From Paludibacter sp. (lineage in GTDB: Bacteria; Bacteroidota; Bacteroidia; Bacteroidales; Paludibacteraceae): a stretch of 64,000 nucleotides of DNA. A program made the position numbers and the translations under genes. The notes under the pieces are model-generated. The model searched no databases. It had not been told where the DNA came from and saw only the letters and a list, made by a program, of their open reading frames with translations. Within the stretch, counting starts at the first letter, position 1; the number at the start of each line of letters is the position of its first letter. Below are positions 1-8,845 of the stretch, one piece after another. The stretch lies in assembly GCA_019163375.1 (NCBI GenBank), contig JAFLKK010000004.1:682001-746000 (forward strand), given 5' to 3'.

Positions 1-635
1 TAAGGTTTGCCTACCAGCGCCATTCCCATATATTGCATGGCCACCAAAAGCGTGTCGTACGTAATTAGTTTGTTGATAAAACCCTTCTTTTTGAAGTAGG
101 CACCGTAACCGAGCACAAACTCCGTTTCGGGTGTAAAGTTACGCGCCATGCTTGCTATCCATGTTTTGTCTTCGGGCATGCAATCGGCATCTGTAAAGAG
201 CAACCAATCGTTTTTCGCCGCTTTGATACCCAAGGTCAGTCCAAGCTTCTTGGTGCTGATAATGTTGGCACCCACGGGTACAAAGGTGGTGCGTAGGTTC
301 GAATATTCCTTACACAGGTCTTTGAGCAATTCATCCGTTGCGTCGGTAGAGCCGTCGTTGATAACAATCACCTCGAAGTCGGGATACTCCTGCGAAAGCA
401 CCAACGGGAGAAACTGACGCAAATTGTCAGACTCGTCCTTAGCACAAATAATGACCGAAACAGGCGGTTGTTCGTCGGTAAAATCAACGCTGTCATTTTT
501 GATTCTTGTTCGCTGGCGCAATATGCCGTTCAAAAATCGAAAATAATAAAACACCTGATGGATGAAAGCCAACAGCAGTACGCCGAAAACAATCAATTCT
601 GCCAGGGAAAATTCAAAACTGTAAAGTTCTACCAT
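1..635 (-). CDS. Family 2 glycosyltransferase, N-terminal part (runs off the window)
   Basis: The reverse strand is open from an ATG at 635 to the window edge, giving 211 residues of an unfinished protein that begins MVELYSFEFSLAELIVF. The first ~30 residues form a hydrophobic, probably membrane-spanning segment. The catalytic domain follows: PPVSVIICAKDESDNL (nucleotide-binding strand), VIINDGSTDATDELL and LLFTDADCMPED, the DxD-type metal/nucleotide motif. These are the GT-A fold signatures of GT2 enzymes, which move sugars from nucleotide donors onto glycans or lipids. The acceptor cannot be inferred. It lies downstream of lysA on the same strand, separated by a repeat. The C-terminal half is outside the window. 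Confidence 0.85.
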   Translation of the reverse strand, partial: MVELYSFEFSLAELIVFGVLLLAFIHQVFYYFRFLNGILRQRTRIKNDSVDFTDEQPPVSVIICAKDESDNLRQFLPLVLSQEYPDFEVIVINDGSTDATDELLKDLCKEYSNLRTTFVPVGANIISTKKLGLTLGIKAAKNDWLLFTDADCMPEDKTWIASMARNFTPETEFVLGYGAYFKKKGFINKLITYDTLLVAMQYMGMALVGKP

Positions 636-680
636 ATATTAATTATCAAGCTCTAAGCCATGGAAAGAAAATTGGAGAAT

Positions 681-820
681 GAGGCTGTCTCAAAAAAAGA
701 AAGAACGCAAATTACGCAAATAAACGCGAATTTAAATAAGATATAAATTATTATTGTTCAAAACATACAAGCGGGTAGCAAAATATGATTTGTGAAAATT
801 TGCGTAATTTGCGTTCAAAA
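681..820. repeat. Imperfect inverted repeat, relative of the 53-kb MITE-like elements
   Basis: The left arm starts GAGGCTGTCTCAAAAA and continues into GAACGCAAATTACGCAAA. The right arm is TTTGCGTAATTTGCGTTC. The same arms occur twice near 53 kb, where the outer end is GAGGGTGTC. This copy lacks the matching outer end on the right, so it looks like a decayed element. It fills the gap between lysA and the glycosyltransferase gene. Confidence 0.7.
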
Positions 821-825
821 GTAGG

Positions 826-1986
826 TTATTTCAATTGATCAGAAGTATAACCTTTTGGCAATTTGCGAAGGTTATATTGCGAAGCCATAATTTCGCCATA
901 AGCACCTGCCGAACGGATAGCAATGATGTCGCCGCGTTTGGTTTGGTTCAGGTTGAACTCTTTGGCAAAGGTATCCGACGATTCGCAGATAGGCCCTACA
1001 ATATCGTAAGGCTCTATGGCTGCATCTGAACTTAAGTTTTCGATAAGGTGATATGCCTGGTACAAAGCCGGACGGATCAAATCGGTGAAACCGGCATCAA
1101 GAATGGCGAATTTCTTCGAAGTACCTTCTTTTATGTACAATACTTTAGAGATAAGACTGCCGCATTGTGCTACCACTGCACGTCCTAATTCGAAGTGTAG
1201 GGTTTGGTTGGGACGAAGCACCAAATGATCGCGGAAGATTTTGAAATAAGCTTCGAAATCAGGAATAGGGAAATGATTCGGGTGTTCGTAGTTAATACCC
1301 AATCCACCACCTACATTGATATGCTGAAGTGAAATGTTGCGGGCAACAAAATAGTCCTGAATTTCATTCACACGCACACACAAGCCCTGAAAAGAAGTCA
1401 TGTCGGTGATTTGAGATCCAATGTGGAAATGAATACCAATCAATTGTACGTTAGCAAGCGTTGGGAAAAGATCCACCACTTTGTCCAACTCCGACATATT
1501 GATACCAAACTTGTTTTCGCTTAGTCCGGTAGTGATATAATGGTGCGTATTGGCACTTACATTTGGGTTGATACGCAACGCCACTTTGGCTACTTTGCCT
1601 TTGGCAGCTGCCAGTTCGTTGATCACTTCCAATTCGGGGATAGACTCCACGTTGAAACAGAAAATATCATTGTCCAGTCCTAAGTTGATTTCCCAGTCGG
1701 CTTTACCCACACCGGCAAAAACTACTTTCGAAGGTGCGATACCTGCTTTGATAGCTGCTTCTACTTCGCCACCGCTTACGCAGTCGGCTCCTAAGCCTGC
1801 CTCTTTAATTACGGCCAATACACTTTCGTTTACATTTGCTTTCATGGCATAATGCACGTGAAAGTCCGATTTTTTCGATTGCAGATTTACCTCATCAAGG
1901 GTGGTGCGCAATACGTCTAAATCATAATAATAAAAAGGAGTTTGAATATCCTGAAATTTATCTGTTGGGTAGTTTGCTTTAATCAT
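826..1986 (-). CDS. lysA: Diaminopimelate decarboxylase
   Basis: This 386-residue protein matches PLP-dependent group IV decarboxylases, which remove CO2 from meso-diaminopimelate to make L-lysine in the cytoplasm. Visible landmarks are the PLP-lysine region DFHVHYAMKANVNESVL (Lys near residue 49), the GIHFHIGSQI segment, the glycine-rich INVGGGLGINYE loop and the C-terminal GPICESSDTFAKE motif whose Cys joins the partner active site in the dimer. Length is normal for a single-domain LysA. It is the second gene after lysC, 67 bp downstream on the same strand, with a hairpin between them. The ATG at 1986 is the natural start. Confidence 0.96.
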   Translation of the reverse strand: MIKANYPTDKFQDIQTPFYYYDLDVLRTTLDEVNLQSKKSDFHVHYAMKANVNESVLAVIKEAGLGADCVSGGEVEAAIKAGIAPSKVVFAGVGKADWEINLGLDNDIFCFNVESIPELEVINELAAAKGKVAKVALRINPNVSANTHHYITTGLSENKFGINMSELDKVVDLFPTLANVQLIGIHFHIGSQITDMTSFQGLCVRVNEIQDYFVARNISLQHINVGGGLGINYEHPNHFPIPDFEAYFKIFRDHLVLRPNQTLHFELGRAVVAQCGSLISKVLYIKEGTSKKFAILDAGFTDLIRPALYQAYHLIENLSSDAAIEPYDIVGPICESSDTFAKEFNLNQTKRGDIIAIRSAGAYGEIMASQYNLRKLPKGYTSDQLK

Positions 1987-2008
1987 GTTGTTTTTGATAT
2001 ATAATAAG

Positions 2009-2038
2009 AACCGATGCCAGTGTTTACTAGCATCGGTT
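2009..2038 (-). terminator. Hairpin between lysC and lysA
   Basis: A perfect 9-bp inverted repeat (AACCGATGC / GCATCGGTT) with a 12-nt loop lies in the lysC-lysA gap. On the minus strand it is followed by an AT-rich stretch but not a clean T-run. It could be a weak terminator or an mRNA processing/stability element setting the lysC:lysA ratio. Confidence 0.5.
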
Positions 2039-2053
2039 TCTCAAGTTATTTTT

Positions 2054-3367
2054 TTAGTTGAATAACGATTCGCTCAATGCATTCAATGCTCGTTTCTTGT
2101 CAGTAGCATTTATCAGGAAGGAGATATTGTAGTTACTTCCACCGTACGAAACCATTCTGACAGGAATATCTTTCAATGCGTTCACCACTCTAGCCTGGAA
2201 ACCTACGTTTTCGTAAGGCATATCGCCTACTACGCAAATAATCACCATGTCCTTGTCAACAGTAACGGTACCAAATTTCTTCAGGTCGTTTACAATCTCG
2301 TCCAGACGTTTGGCATTGTCGATAGAAACCGAAACACCTACTTCGGAAGTAGTCACCATATCGATAGATGTTTGATAGGATTCAAATATTTCGAATACCT
2401 TGCGCAAAAATCCGTGTGCTAACAGCATACGTCCCGATTTGATTTTGATAGCAGTGATACCATCTTTTGCTGCCACAGCTTCAATCTTACCTCTGTTTAT
2501 CTGAGTAGAAATGAGTGTTCCGGCTGCTTTAGGTTCCATGGTGTTCAGCAATCGAACAGGGATGTTATTCAATTTTGCAGGAAGAATACAAGTTGGGTGA
2601 AGGATTTTTGCTCCAAAATAAGCCAACTCGGCAGCTTCTTCGAAATGCAACACCGGAACCGGTTTTGTGCCTTCCACAATACGAGGATCGTTATTGTGCA
2701 TACCGTCAATATCCGTCCATATCTGAATTTCATCGGCAAGTACCGCTGCACCAACAAGCGAAGCAGAGTAATCGCTACCACCACGTTGCAGGTTATCTAT
2801 TTCGCCATAGATATTACGGCAAATAAATCCTTGTGTAATATAAATTGTTTTATCGGGTTGCGCTTCAAGTTGAAGAGCCAAATTCTCAGCGATATAATTG
2901 GTGTCCGGTTCTGCGTTTTTATCAATACGCATATAGTCCAACGCAGGAAGCAACGCGCTGTTTTCGCCTTTTTCCTTCAAGTACAATTGAAAAATGGTGG
3001 TCGATAACAATTCGCCTTCGGCCAAAATTGCTTTTTCTTCGAACAAGGTGAATACCGCTTTCGAAAACGAACGAAGATACTCGAAGTGTGATTTCAACAC
3101 CTGTTTACCTTCTGCTTTGTATTCGGCTGTGCTGTATAACTCATCAATTACATCGAAATACTTTTGTTCCAATGCATTAATACGTTCCAACGCACCTGCC
3201 CTGTTGTTTTTATATAGGTAATCCGAGATTTCAACCAAGCTGTTGGTAGTTCCGGACATCGCAGATAAAACCACAATTTTTTGTTCGCCATCACAAATCA
3301 ATTTTGCAACATCTTTCATGCGAGCGGCTGAACCTACGGATGTTCCACCGAATTTTAATACTTTCAT
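2054..3367 (-). CDS. lysC: Aspartate kinase (lysine-type, monofunctional)
   Basis: This 437-residue protein phosphorylates L-aspartate, the first step toward lysine, diaminopimelate, threonine and methionine. It opens with MKVLKFGGTSVGSA, the KFGGTS nucleotide-binding signature, and holds GGSDYSASLVGA (substrate site) and IWTDIDGMHNNDPR, the aspartokinase TDxDG region. Two C-terminal ACT domains (about residues 300-437, e.g. TSEVGVSVSIDN) should bind the feedback effector. No homoserine dehydrogenase domain is fused. lysA follows on the same strand, which supports a role in lysine/peptidoglycan precursor supply. A TAnnTTTG box sits about 45 bp upstream. Confidence 0.96.
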   Translation of the reverse strand: MKVLKFGGTSVGSAARMKDVAKLICDGEQKIVVLSAMSGTTNSLVEISDYLYKNNRAGALERINALEQKYFDVIDELYSTAEYKAEGKQVLKSHFEYLRSFSKAVFTLFEEKAILAEGELLSTTIFQLYLKEKGENSALLPALDYMRIDKNAEPDTNYIAENLALQLEAQPDKTIYITQGFICRNIYGEIDNLQRGGSDYSASLVGAAVLADEIQIWTDIDGMHNNDPRIVEGTKPVPVLHFEEAAELAYFGAKILHPTCILPAKLNNIPVRLLNTMEPKAAGTLISTQINRGKIEAVAAKDGITAIKIKSGRMLLAHGFLRKVFEIFESYQTSIDMVTTSEVGVSVSIDNAKRLDEIVNDLKKFGTVTVDKDMVIICVVGDMPYENVGFQARVVNALKDIPVRMVSYGGSNYNISFLINATDKKRALNALSESLFN

Positions 3368-3410
3368 TTCTTAGGTGTTATATTGTAATTAAACTATATA
3401 TAATTGAGCA

Positions 3411-3418
3411 CAAAAGTA
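3411..3418 (-). promoter_or_regulatory. -7 box (TACTTTTG) for lysC
   Basis: Read on the minus strand this is TACTTTTG, matching the Bacteroidota TAnnTTTG -7 consensus, 44-51 bp before the lysC ATG. No convincing -33 TTTG at the proper spacing was found. Confidence 0.45.
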
Positions 3419-3465
3419 ATATTATTTTCTCAATAATTTCCATCCGCTATTTCGATAATTTGTTT

Positions 3466-3473
3466 TACATTTG
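3466..3473 (+). promoter_or_regulatory. -7 box (TACATTTG) for the GH9 gene
   Basis: TACATTTG matches the TAnnTTTG consensus. Transcription would start near 3480, so the first ATG (3481) would have almost no leader; this favours the in-frame ATG at 3493. Confidence 0.5.
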
Positions 3474-3492
3474 CAAATAAATGCGCTTACAC

Positions 3493-6114
3493 ATGATAAA
3501 AAGAATAGTTTTTGTATTCTTATCAATTTTCTGCTTCTCGGTCTACGCTTATAGCATAGATGCGTGGATTCGGATTAACCAACTGGGTTACTTGCCGAAT
3601 GCACCCAAGAAAGCTGTATTCATGAGCGAAAGTGCACAAAGCGTCACTCAGTTTTCCATTTACGACGCACTGACAAATAAAGAGTTAGCTACACTGCCTA
3701 CTATCACTAAGTGGGGGCGGTTTCAATCTTTCAAAAGCACTTACATTCTCGATTTTTCTTCTTTCAAACTTCAGGGAGCCTTTTACATCAAGGCGGGATT
3801 GATCTATTCGCCTACAATTTACATAAATAATAATATTTATTTGGGTAGTGCCGATTTCTTGCTGAATTACATGCGCGAGCAGCGGTGTGGGTACAATCCG
3901 ACCCTTAAAGTAAGCTGCCATCAGGGCGAAAGCTACGAAATATCTGAAGAAGTAAAACAGGCGGAGCCTGTCAGCCAGCCTGCCACCGGTATCCGATTAT
4001 CCCGAAGGACGACGACCGTGTCATCTCAGGAACCTTCCATTAGGCAGGTAGATGTACGAGGTGGATGGCACAATGCTTCCGATTATTTGCAATATGGTTC
4101 TACCTCGGCTACTGCCGTATATCAACTGTTGTTTGCCTACCAAATGAACCCAACCGCCTTTGCCGATAAGCACGATGCAGAAGGTAATCCGACGAAAAAC
4201 GGCATCCCTGATATTCTGGATGAGGCCAAATGGGGCCTGAACTGGCTGCTGAAAATGTATCCTCAAAAGGATGTGCTGTATCACCAGATATCCGACGATA
4301 GGGATCGATTGTCTTTCCAATTATCGGCTAAGGATATGGATAAAAACGACAAACTAAATACGGCTCGTCCGGTATTCCGCGCCACCGGTAAGCCGCAGGG
4401 CTTGTTCAATATCAAAAACAGAAGTACTGGTATTGCCTCCATTGCAGGGAAATATTCATCTGCTTTCGGGTTAGGGGCGGAACTGCTGCGAAAACAGTTT
4501 CCTGCTTTTGCCGATAGCCTGAATGCCAAAGCCGTTGAGGTGTATCAATTTGGGAGAAAGCATCCCGGCGTAACTCAATCGGTGCCGGGCGTTATGGCAA
4601 ACTTTATCGAAGAAGATAACTGGGCTGATGATATGGAACTGGCCGCAACACAACTTTACCGACTGAGTTATGATGGTGAATACCTGAAACAGGCAGCCGA
4701 TTATGGACGAATGGAACCCATCACTCCCTGGATGTGCTCCGATACGGCCCGCAATTTTCAATGGTATCCCTTTGTCAATATCGGACACTATATGTTGGCA
4801 AATGTAGAAAATCCACGCTACCAACAGGAATACTTACAAAACATGCTCAACGGCATTCAGCGGGTGAAAGTGCGAGCCGACGAAAATCCGTTCAATATGG
4901 GTGTACCCATGATCTGGGGCTCGAACAATATGGTGGCAGCCTTTGCTACGCAATGTAAATTGTACCGCACCATCACCAACGATACCAGCTTTGTAAACAT
5001 GGAAACTTCGCTTGTTGATTGGCTGTTTGGTTGCAATCCATGGGGGACAAGCATGGTGATAGGGTTGCCCAAAACAGGCGATACGCCGGGAAGTCCGTAT
5101 GCTTACACCTGGCGCAACACCACTAAAACACTTGCTGGCGGAGTAGTTGATGGGCCGGTGAGTAAAGATGCCTACATTAATTTGCCGGGCATGAATTTGC
5201 AGAATGCGGATGGGTATTTGCGCTTTCAAACCGATTGGGCGGTGTACCACGATGATCCTGCCGATTATTCTACCAACGAGCCGACCATCGATGGCACGGC
5301 TGCGCTCACCTATTTGTTGGGTAGCAAGCAACTGGAGGGAACTCCCGGCAAAACAGCCGACAATAACGAATACAAATACGGCGGAATAATACGTGCCGAC
5401 TCCACCAAAAAGCAGATTAGCCTTGTTTTTACAGGAAATGAATTTGCCGAAGGCTATGAAACCATTAGTTCCGTGCTGAAAAAACTAAACATAAGAGCTT
5501 CGTTCTTTTTTACCGGAGATTTTTATCGCAATAAGAATTTTGCAGAAGTGATAAAAGGGTTGGTAGCCGATAATCAATACGTAGGAGCGCATTCTGACAA
5601 AAATCTGCTTTATTGCTCGTTCCAAAACCGCGACTCGTTAATGGTGAACAAAGAAGAGTTTCTGAATGATTTGAGGGCGAACTATGCCGAGATGCAGAAA
5701 TTTGGAATTGATAAAAATCAGACGCCTTTTTTTCTGCCGTCCTACGAATGGTACAACGACAGCATTAGCTCCTGGTGCAAAGAAGTGGGCATTACGCTGG
5801 TGAATGGAACCCCGGGAACGTATACTACCGGTGATTACACTACACCCGACATGCGCGACAAGTACTTTTCGAGCAACGAGATTTACAAACGCATTTTGAA
5901 AGTGGAATCAACAAAAGGATTGAATGGATATATTCTGCAATTTAATATAGGTACCGATAAACGCAGACAAGATAAGTTTTATAAACAATTGTACTCGCTG
6001 TTGATCGACTTGTCGAGATTGGGATACGACTTTGTGGATTTGTATAAAGCAACAGACACAATAGCCCGAAATGAGATAGTGCTGACGGATAAAAAACAAA
6101 AAAGGAAGAACTAA
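3493..6114 (+). CDS. Secreted GH9 glucanase fused to a degenerate NodB (polysaccharide deacetylase) domain
   Basis: From the ATG at 3493 this is 873 residues with a signal peptide (MIKRIVFVFLSIFCFSVYAYS). An N-terminal cellulase Ig-like domain (about 25-120, starting IRINQLGYLPNAPKKAV) precedes the GH9 (alpha/alpha)6 catalytic domain (about 165-610), with GGWHNASDYLQY and DYSTNEPTID holding the likely acid Glu. Residues ~635-860 resemble NodB/CE4 deacetylases. Two oddities stand out. The usual GGWxDAxD motif has Asn for the first Asp. The NodB metal motifs are altered: LVFTGNEFAEG replaces TFDDG, and HSDKN replaces HSxxH. The GH9 part may keep activity on beta-1,4-glucans since the second Asp and the Glu remain; the NodB part may only bind. 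It is monocistronic with its own promoter and terminator, far from the xyloglucan locus. Confidence 0.85.
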   Translation: MIKRIVFVFLSIFCFSVYAYSIDAWIRINQLGYLPNAPKKAVFMSESAQSVTQFSIYDALTNKELATLPTITKWGRFQSFKSTYILDFSSFKLQGAFYIKAGLIYSPTIYINNNIYLGSADFLLNYMREQRCGYNPTLKVSCHQGESYEISEEVKQAEPVSQPATGIRLSRRTTTVSSQEPSIRQVDVRGGWHNASDYLQYGSTSATAVYQLLFAYQMNPTAFADKHDAEGNPTKNGIPDILDEAKWGLNWLLKMYPQKDVLYHQISDDRDRLSFQLSAKDMDKNDKLNTARPVFRATGKPQGLFNIKNRSTGIASIAGKYSSAFGLGAELLRKQFPAFADSLNAKAVEVYQFGRKHPGVTQSVPGVMANFIEEDNWADDMELAATQLYRLSYDGEYLKQAADYGRMEPITPWMCSDTARNFQWYPFVNIGHYMLANVENPRYQQEYLQNMLNGIQRVKVRADENPFNMGVPMIWGSNNMVAAFATQCKLYRTITNDTSFVNMETSLVDWLFGCNPWGTSMVIGLPKTGDTPGSPYAYTWRNTTKTLAGGVVDGPVSKDAYINLPGMNLQNADGYLRFQTDWAVYHDDPADYSTNEPTIDGTAALTYLLGSKQLEGTPGKTADNNEYKYGGIIRADSTKKQISLVFTGNEFAEGYETISSVLKKLNIRASFFFTGDFYRNKNFAEVIKGLVADNQYVGAHSDKNLLYCSFQNRDSLMVNKEEFLNDLRANYAEMQKFGIDKNQTPFFLPSYEWYNDSISSWCKEVGITLVNGTPGTYTTGDYTTPDMRDKYFSSNEIYKRILKVESTKGLNGYILQFNIGTDKRRQDKFYKQLYSLLIDLSRLGYDFVDLYKATDTIARNEIVLTDKKQKRKN

Positions 6115-6130
6115 TTAGCTCTTCCTTTTT
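6098..6130 (+). terminator. Terminator overlapping the end of the GH9 gene
   Basis: AAAAAGGAAGA pairs with TCTTCCTTTTT around the loop that contains the stop codon. The run of T follows directly, so the stem-loop ends GH9 transcription and separates it from the convergent tRNA-His. Confidence 0.65.
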
Positions 6131-6146
6131 ATGGGCTTTTAAATAA

Positions 6147-6222
6147 GGGTGGGAGACGGGGCTCGAACCCGCGACTTTCGGAACCACAAACCGACGCTCT
6201 AACCAACTGAGCTACAACCACC
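6147..6222 (-). tRNA. tRNA-His (GTG)
   Basis: On the minus strand the cloverleaf reads GGTGGTTGTAGCTCAG..., with D-loop GTTGGTT, anticodon loop TTTGTGG (anticodon GTG, His), T-loop GGGTTCGAGCCC and 3' end CTCCCACC with the discriminator C typical of tRNA-His. The encoded extra 5' G (position -1) is present. No CCA is encoded. Two acceptor positions (5:68 and 6:67) read as pyrimidine mismatches, which is unusual but may be conserved in this group. Confidence 0.93.
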
Positions 6223-6337
6223 GTGTTTAGCGAGTGCAAAGATAATACAGCAATTGATTATGTGCAACTATTTATTTGAAAAAAATGAAGCAAATATTGC
6301 AAGGGCTTAACTACCAACGAATAAAAATGAAAAGAAA

Positions 6338-7024
6338 ATGAAGTATTGCCTTATAACACCCGTATTAGAAGCCGAAATTGCCGAGATAAGACGCAAAATC
6401 ATGCTTTCGATGAATGGAATTACGTCCGAAAAGATGACTCAAAGCGGCGTGGTTTACAAAAAAAACTACGGTGTAGCCATTCCCCGCATAAAAGAAATTG
6501 CCTCGTTTTACAGCCCTAATTCCGAATTGGCACAACGGCTTTGGATAATTGGCATTCGCGAAACAATGATCATAGCAACTTTGTTACAACCCGTGAATCG
6601 GTTTACGCCCGAAATGGCCAACGAATGGGTAGATGCTATTCAGCAAGTAGAAATGGTGGAACAAACCTGCATGAACCTGTTCTCTAAATTGCCATTTGCC
6701 AATGAACTTTGTTTACAATGGGTGGACTCGGGTAACTTATGGAAACAAATTACAGGGTTTGTACTGGCTGCAAGAGTTTACGATCGATTGACAAAGGACG
6801 AAGCACTCCGGTTGATTGAGAAAATAATGAAACTGTCTACCACAACAGAGTTTCATTTGTATAAAGCATTGAGTCTTTGTCTGTGCAGGCTGGCCCGAAA
6901 AGACAAGGAAACAGCAACTTACATTTCGAAAGAAATAGAAAGCATTTCGGATACAAATAGTATTGGTCAACAATATATTTCTTCCGAAGTGAAACAAGAA
7001 TTGTTATATTTAGATATTCTATAG
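6338..7024 (+). CDS. DNA alkylation repair protein (AlkD-like HEAT repeat)
   Basis: This 228-residue, helix-rich cytosolic protein matches the AlkD/DNA-alkylation-repair family, whose HEAT-like helical repeats cradle DNA and release N3/N7-alkylated purines. The landmark is YGVAIPRIKEIASFY followed by LAQRLWIIGIRETMIIATLL, equivalent to the family pattern of a YGV-x-P-x-(I/L) segment, a LA-x-x-LW helix and a (H/R)E-x-(R/M) helix. The length is typical for AlkD. There is no signal peptide. It stands alone, 50 bp before the Fur gene but with a separate promoter box between them. The specific catalytic Asp/Trp residues could not be placed by eye. Confidence 0.72.
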   Translation: MKYCLITPVLEAEIAEIRRKIMLSMNGITSEKMTQSGVVYKKNYGVAIPRIKEIASFYSPNSELAQRLWIIGIRETMIIATLLQPVNRFTPEMANEWVDAIQQVEMVEQTCMNLFSKLPFANELCLQWVDSGNLWKQITGFVLAARVYDRLTKDEALRLIEKIMKLSTTTEFHLYKALSLCLCRLARKDKETATYISKEIESISDTNSIGQQYISSEVKQELLYLDIL

Positions 7025-7046
7025 TCATAAATTGCATAAAACGTTG

Positions 7047-7054
7047 TACTTTTG
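7047..7054 (+). promoter_or_regulatory. -7 box (TACTTTTG) for the Fur-family gene
   Basis: TACTTTTG fits TAnnTTTG and lies 19 bp before the start codon of the Fur-family regulator, giving a short leader. Confidence 0.5.
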
Positions 7055-7073
7055 TTGGTCACATTTTTGAAGA

Positions 7074-7532
7074 ATGAAAGAAGAAGAATCATACCCACAG
7101 ATACGAGGGATATTCACCGAATATCTGAAAGCACACAAGCATCGTAAAACTCCTGAGCGGTACGCTATTCTGGAGCAAATATACGATTATAACGGTCACT
7201 TTAACGCTGATATTTTATTCTCGATAATGCAGGGCAAATACCGTGTAAGTCTTGCCACTATTTACAATACACTGGAACTATTGATAGATTCCAAGTTGAT
7301 CATCAAGCATCAACTGGGGGGGCAGTTTGCGCAATATGAAAAAGCTTTTGGAAATGCCACTCATCACCATTTAGTGTGCACGCAGTGTGGAAAAGTGAAA
7401 GAGTTTTCGGACAAACAAATCCGTACAGCTATTCAGACACGTGAATTTGCTCATTTTGAAATGTCGCATTATTCATTGTATTTATTTGGAACGTGCGCCA
7501 AATGCAAAGAAACTCCTGTGGTGGAGAAATAA
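7074..7532 (+). CDS. Fur-family transcriptional regulator
   Basis: This 152-residue protein has the Fur layout: an N-terminal winged helix (about 15-90, with RKTPERYAILEQIYDYNGHFNAD and the recognition region VSLATIYNTLELL) and a C-terminal dimer/metal domain. Metal ligands are visible: HHHLVCTQCGK (Cys-x2-Cys) and CAKCKE (second Cys-x2-Cys), which form the structural Zn site, plus His residues for the sensing site. Fur, Zur and PerR cannot be separated by eye. The gene lies 45 bp upstream of purA on the same strand, an arrangement common in Bacteroidales. Confidence 0.93.
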   Translation: MKEEESYPQIRGIFTEYLKAHKHRKTPERYAILEQIYDYNGHFNADILFSIMQGKYRVSLATIYNTLELLIDSKLIIKHQLGGQFAQYEKAFGNATHHHLVCTQCGKVKEFSDKQIRTAIQTREFAHFEMSHYSLYLFGTCAKCKETPVVEK

Positions 7533-7576
7533 AAAAGTAAAAAATAAACTCATATAAATATATTATTTTGGAATCG

Positions 7577-8845
7577 ATGAAAGTAGATGTATTGTTAGGT
7601 CTCCAATGGGGTGACGAAGGTAAAGGAAAAGTGGTAGACGTACTTACCCCGAATTATGATCTTATCACACGTTTTCAGGGTGGCCCCAATGCAGGACACA
7701 CCCTTGAGTTTGAAGGAAAAAAGTTCGTGCTTCGTTCTATTCCTTCAGGAATTTTTCAAGGTGATAAAGTAAACATTATTGGTAATGGTGTAGTTCTTGA
7801 CCCTGCCTTGTTCAAGGCTGAAGTTGATGCTTTGGAAGCTTCGGGACATCCACTTACCGAACGCCTGAAAATCTCGAAGAAAGCGCACCTTATTCTTCCT
7901 ACACACCGCTTGTTGGATGCTGCATACGAATCGGCGAAGGGCAATTCTAAGATTGGTACTACCGGAAAAGGTATCGGCCCGACATATACCGACAAAGTAA
8001 GCCGTAATGGCGTGCGTGTTGGCGATATTCTTCATAACTTCGAAGAAAAATATACTGTAGCTGTTGCCCGTCATAAAGAATTATTGGCACAATATGATTT
8101 TGAGTATGATTTGCCGGAATTAGAAAAAGCATGGTTTGAAGGTATCGAGTGCATCAAAAAATTCGATTTAATTGATAGCGAACATTATGTAAACGGTGCT
8201 TTGAAATCTGACAAGAGAGTATTGGCCGAAGGTGCACAAGGCACTATGCTCGACATTGATTTCGGGTCGTATCCATTTGTTACTTCTTCGAACACCATTT
8301 GTGCCGGAGCTTGTACCGGACTTGGCATTGCTCCGGGTAATATCGGACAGGTATTTGGTATTTTTAAAGCATATTGCACCCGTGTAGGTAGCGGTCCGTT
8401 TCCTACCGAATTGTTTGATGCAACCGGTGACGATATGCGTAAGATTGGTTTCGAGTTCGGCTCGGTTACCGGTCGTCCACGCCGTTGCGGATGGGTGGAT
8501 TTGGTAGCTTTGAAATATGCCGTTATGATTAATGGTGTTACGCAGCTTATCATGATGAAAAGCGATGTGATGGACGGTTTTGAAACCATCAAAGCTTGCG
8601 TGGCTTATAAAATCGACGGAAAAGAAGTGGAGCAATTCCCTTACGACTTAAACGATGGAGCCGAACCGGTGTATGTAGAATTACCGGGTTGGAAAACCGA
8701 TATGACAAAAATGCAGAACGAGGACGAATTCCCGGAAGAGTTTAATGCCTACATCAGCTTTTTGGAAGAAGAACTGGAAGTGCCTATCAAAATTGTATCG
8801 GTAGGACCGGATCGTGATCAAACCATTATTCGTTACGAAGAGTAG
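7577..8845 (+). CDS. purA: Adenylosuccinate synthetase
   Basis: PurA joins IMP and aspartate with GTP to form adenylosuccinate, the first committed step to AMP. The start chosen is the ATG at 7577, giving MKVDVLLGLQWGDEGKGKVVDVL; a TTG three codons earlier is in frame but unneeded. Family signatures are the GDEGKGK P-loop, QGGPNAGHT, GTTGKGIGPTYTDK and the C-terminal GVGPDRDQT-like end (SVGPDRDQTI). At 422 residues the length is normal. It probably shares a transcript with the fur-like gene 45 bp upstream. Confidence 0.98.
   Translation: MKVDVLLGLQWGDEGKGKVVDVLTPNYDLITRFQGGPNAGHTLEFEGKKFVLRSIPSGIFQGDKVNIIGNGVVLDPALFKAEVDALEASGHPLTERLKISKKAHLILPTHRLLDAAYESAKGNSKIGTTGKGIGPTYTDKVSRNGVRVGDILHNFEEKYTVAVARHKELLAQYDFEYDLPELEKAWFEGIECIKKFDLIDSEHYVNGALKSDKRVLAEGAQGTMLDIDFGSYPFVTSSNTICAGACTGLGIAPGNIGQVFGIFKAYCTRVGSGPFPTELFDATGDDMRKIGFEFGSVTGRPRRCGWVDLVALKYAVMINGVTQLIMMKSDVMDGFETIKACVAYKIDGKEVEQFPYDLNDGAEPVYVELPGWKTDMTKMQNEDEFPEEFNAYISFLEEELEVPIKIVSVGPDRDQTIIRYEE

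Noticed and set aside
3368-3480. Lysine riboswitch upstream of lysC
   Set aside because: The gap is only 113 bp, shared with a divergent promoter, and shows none of the long multi-stem structure required.
4834-5331. Long antisense frames within the GH9 gene and similar ones in the GH2, GH31 and GH95 genes
   Set aside because: They are shadows of strongly coding sequence and have no recognisable protein features.
7568-7576. TTG start for purA
   Set aside because: The conserved PurA N-terminus begins at the ATG three codons later.
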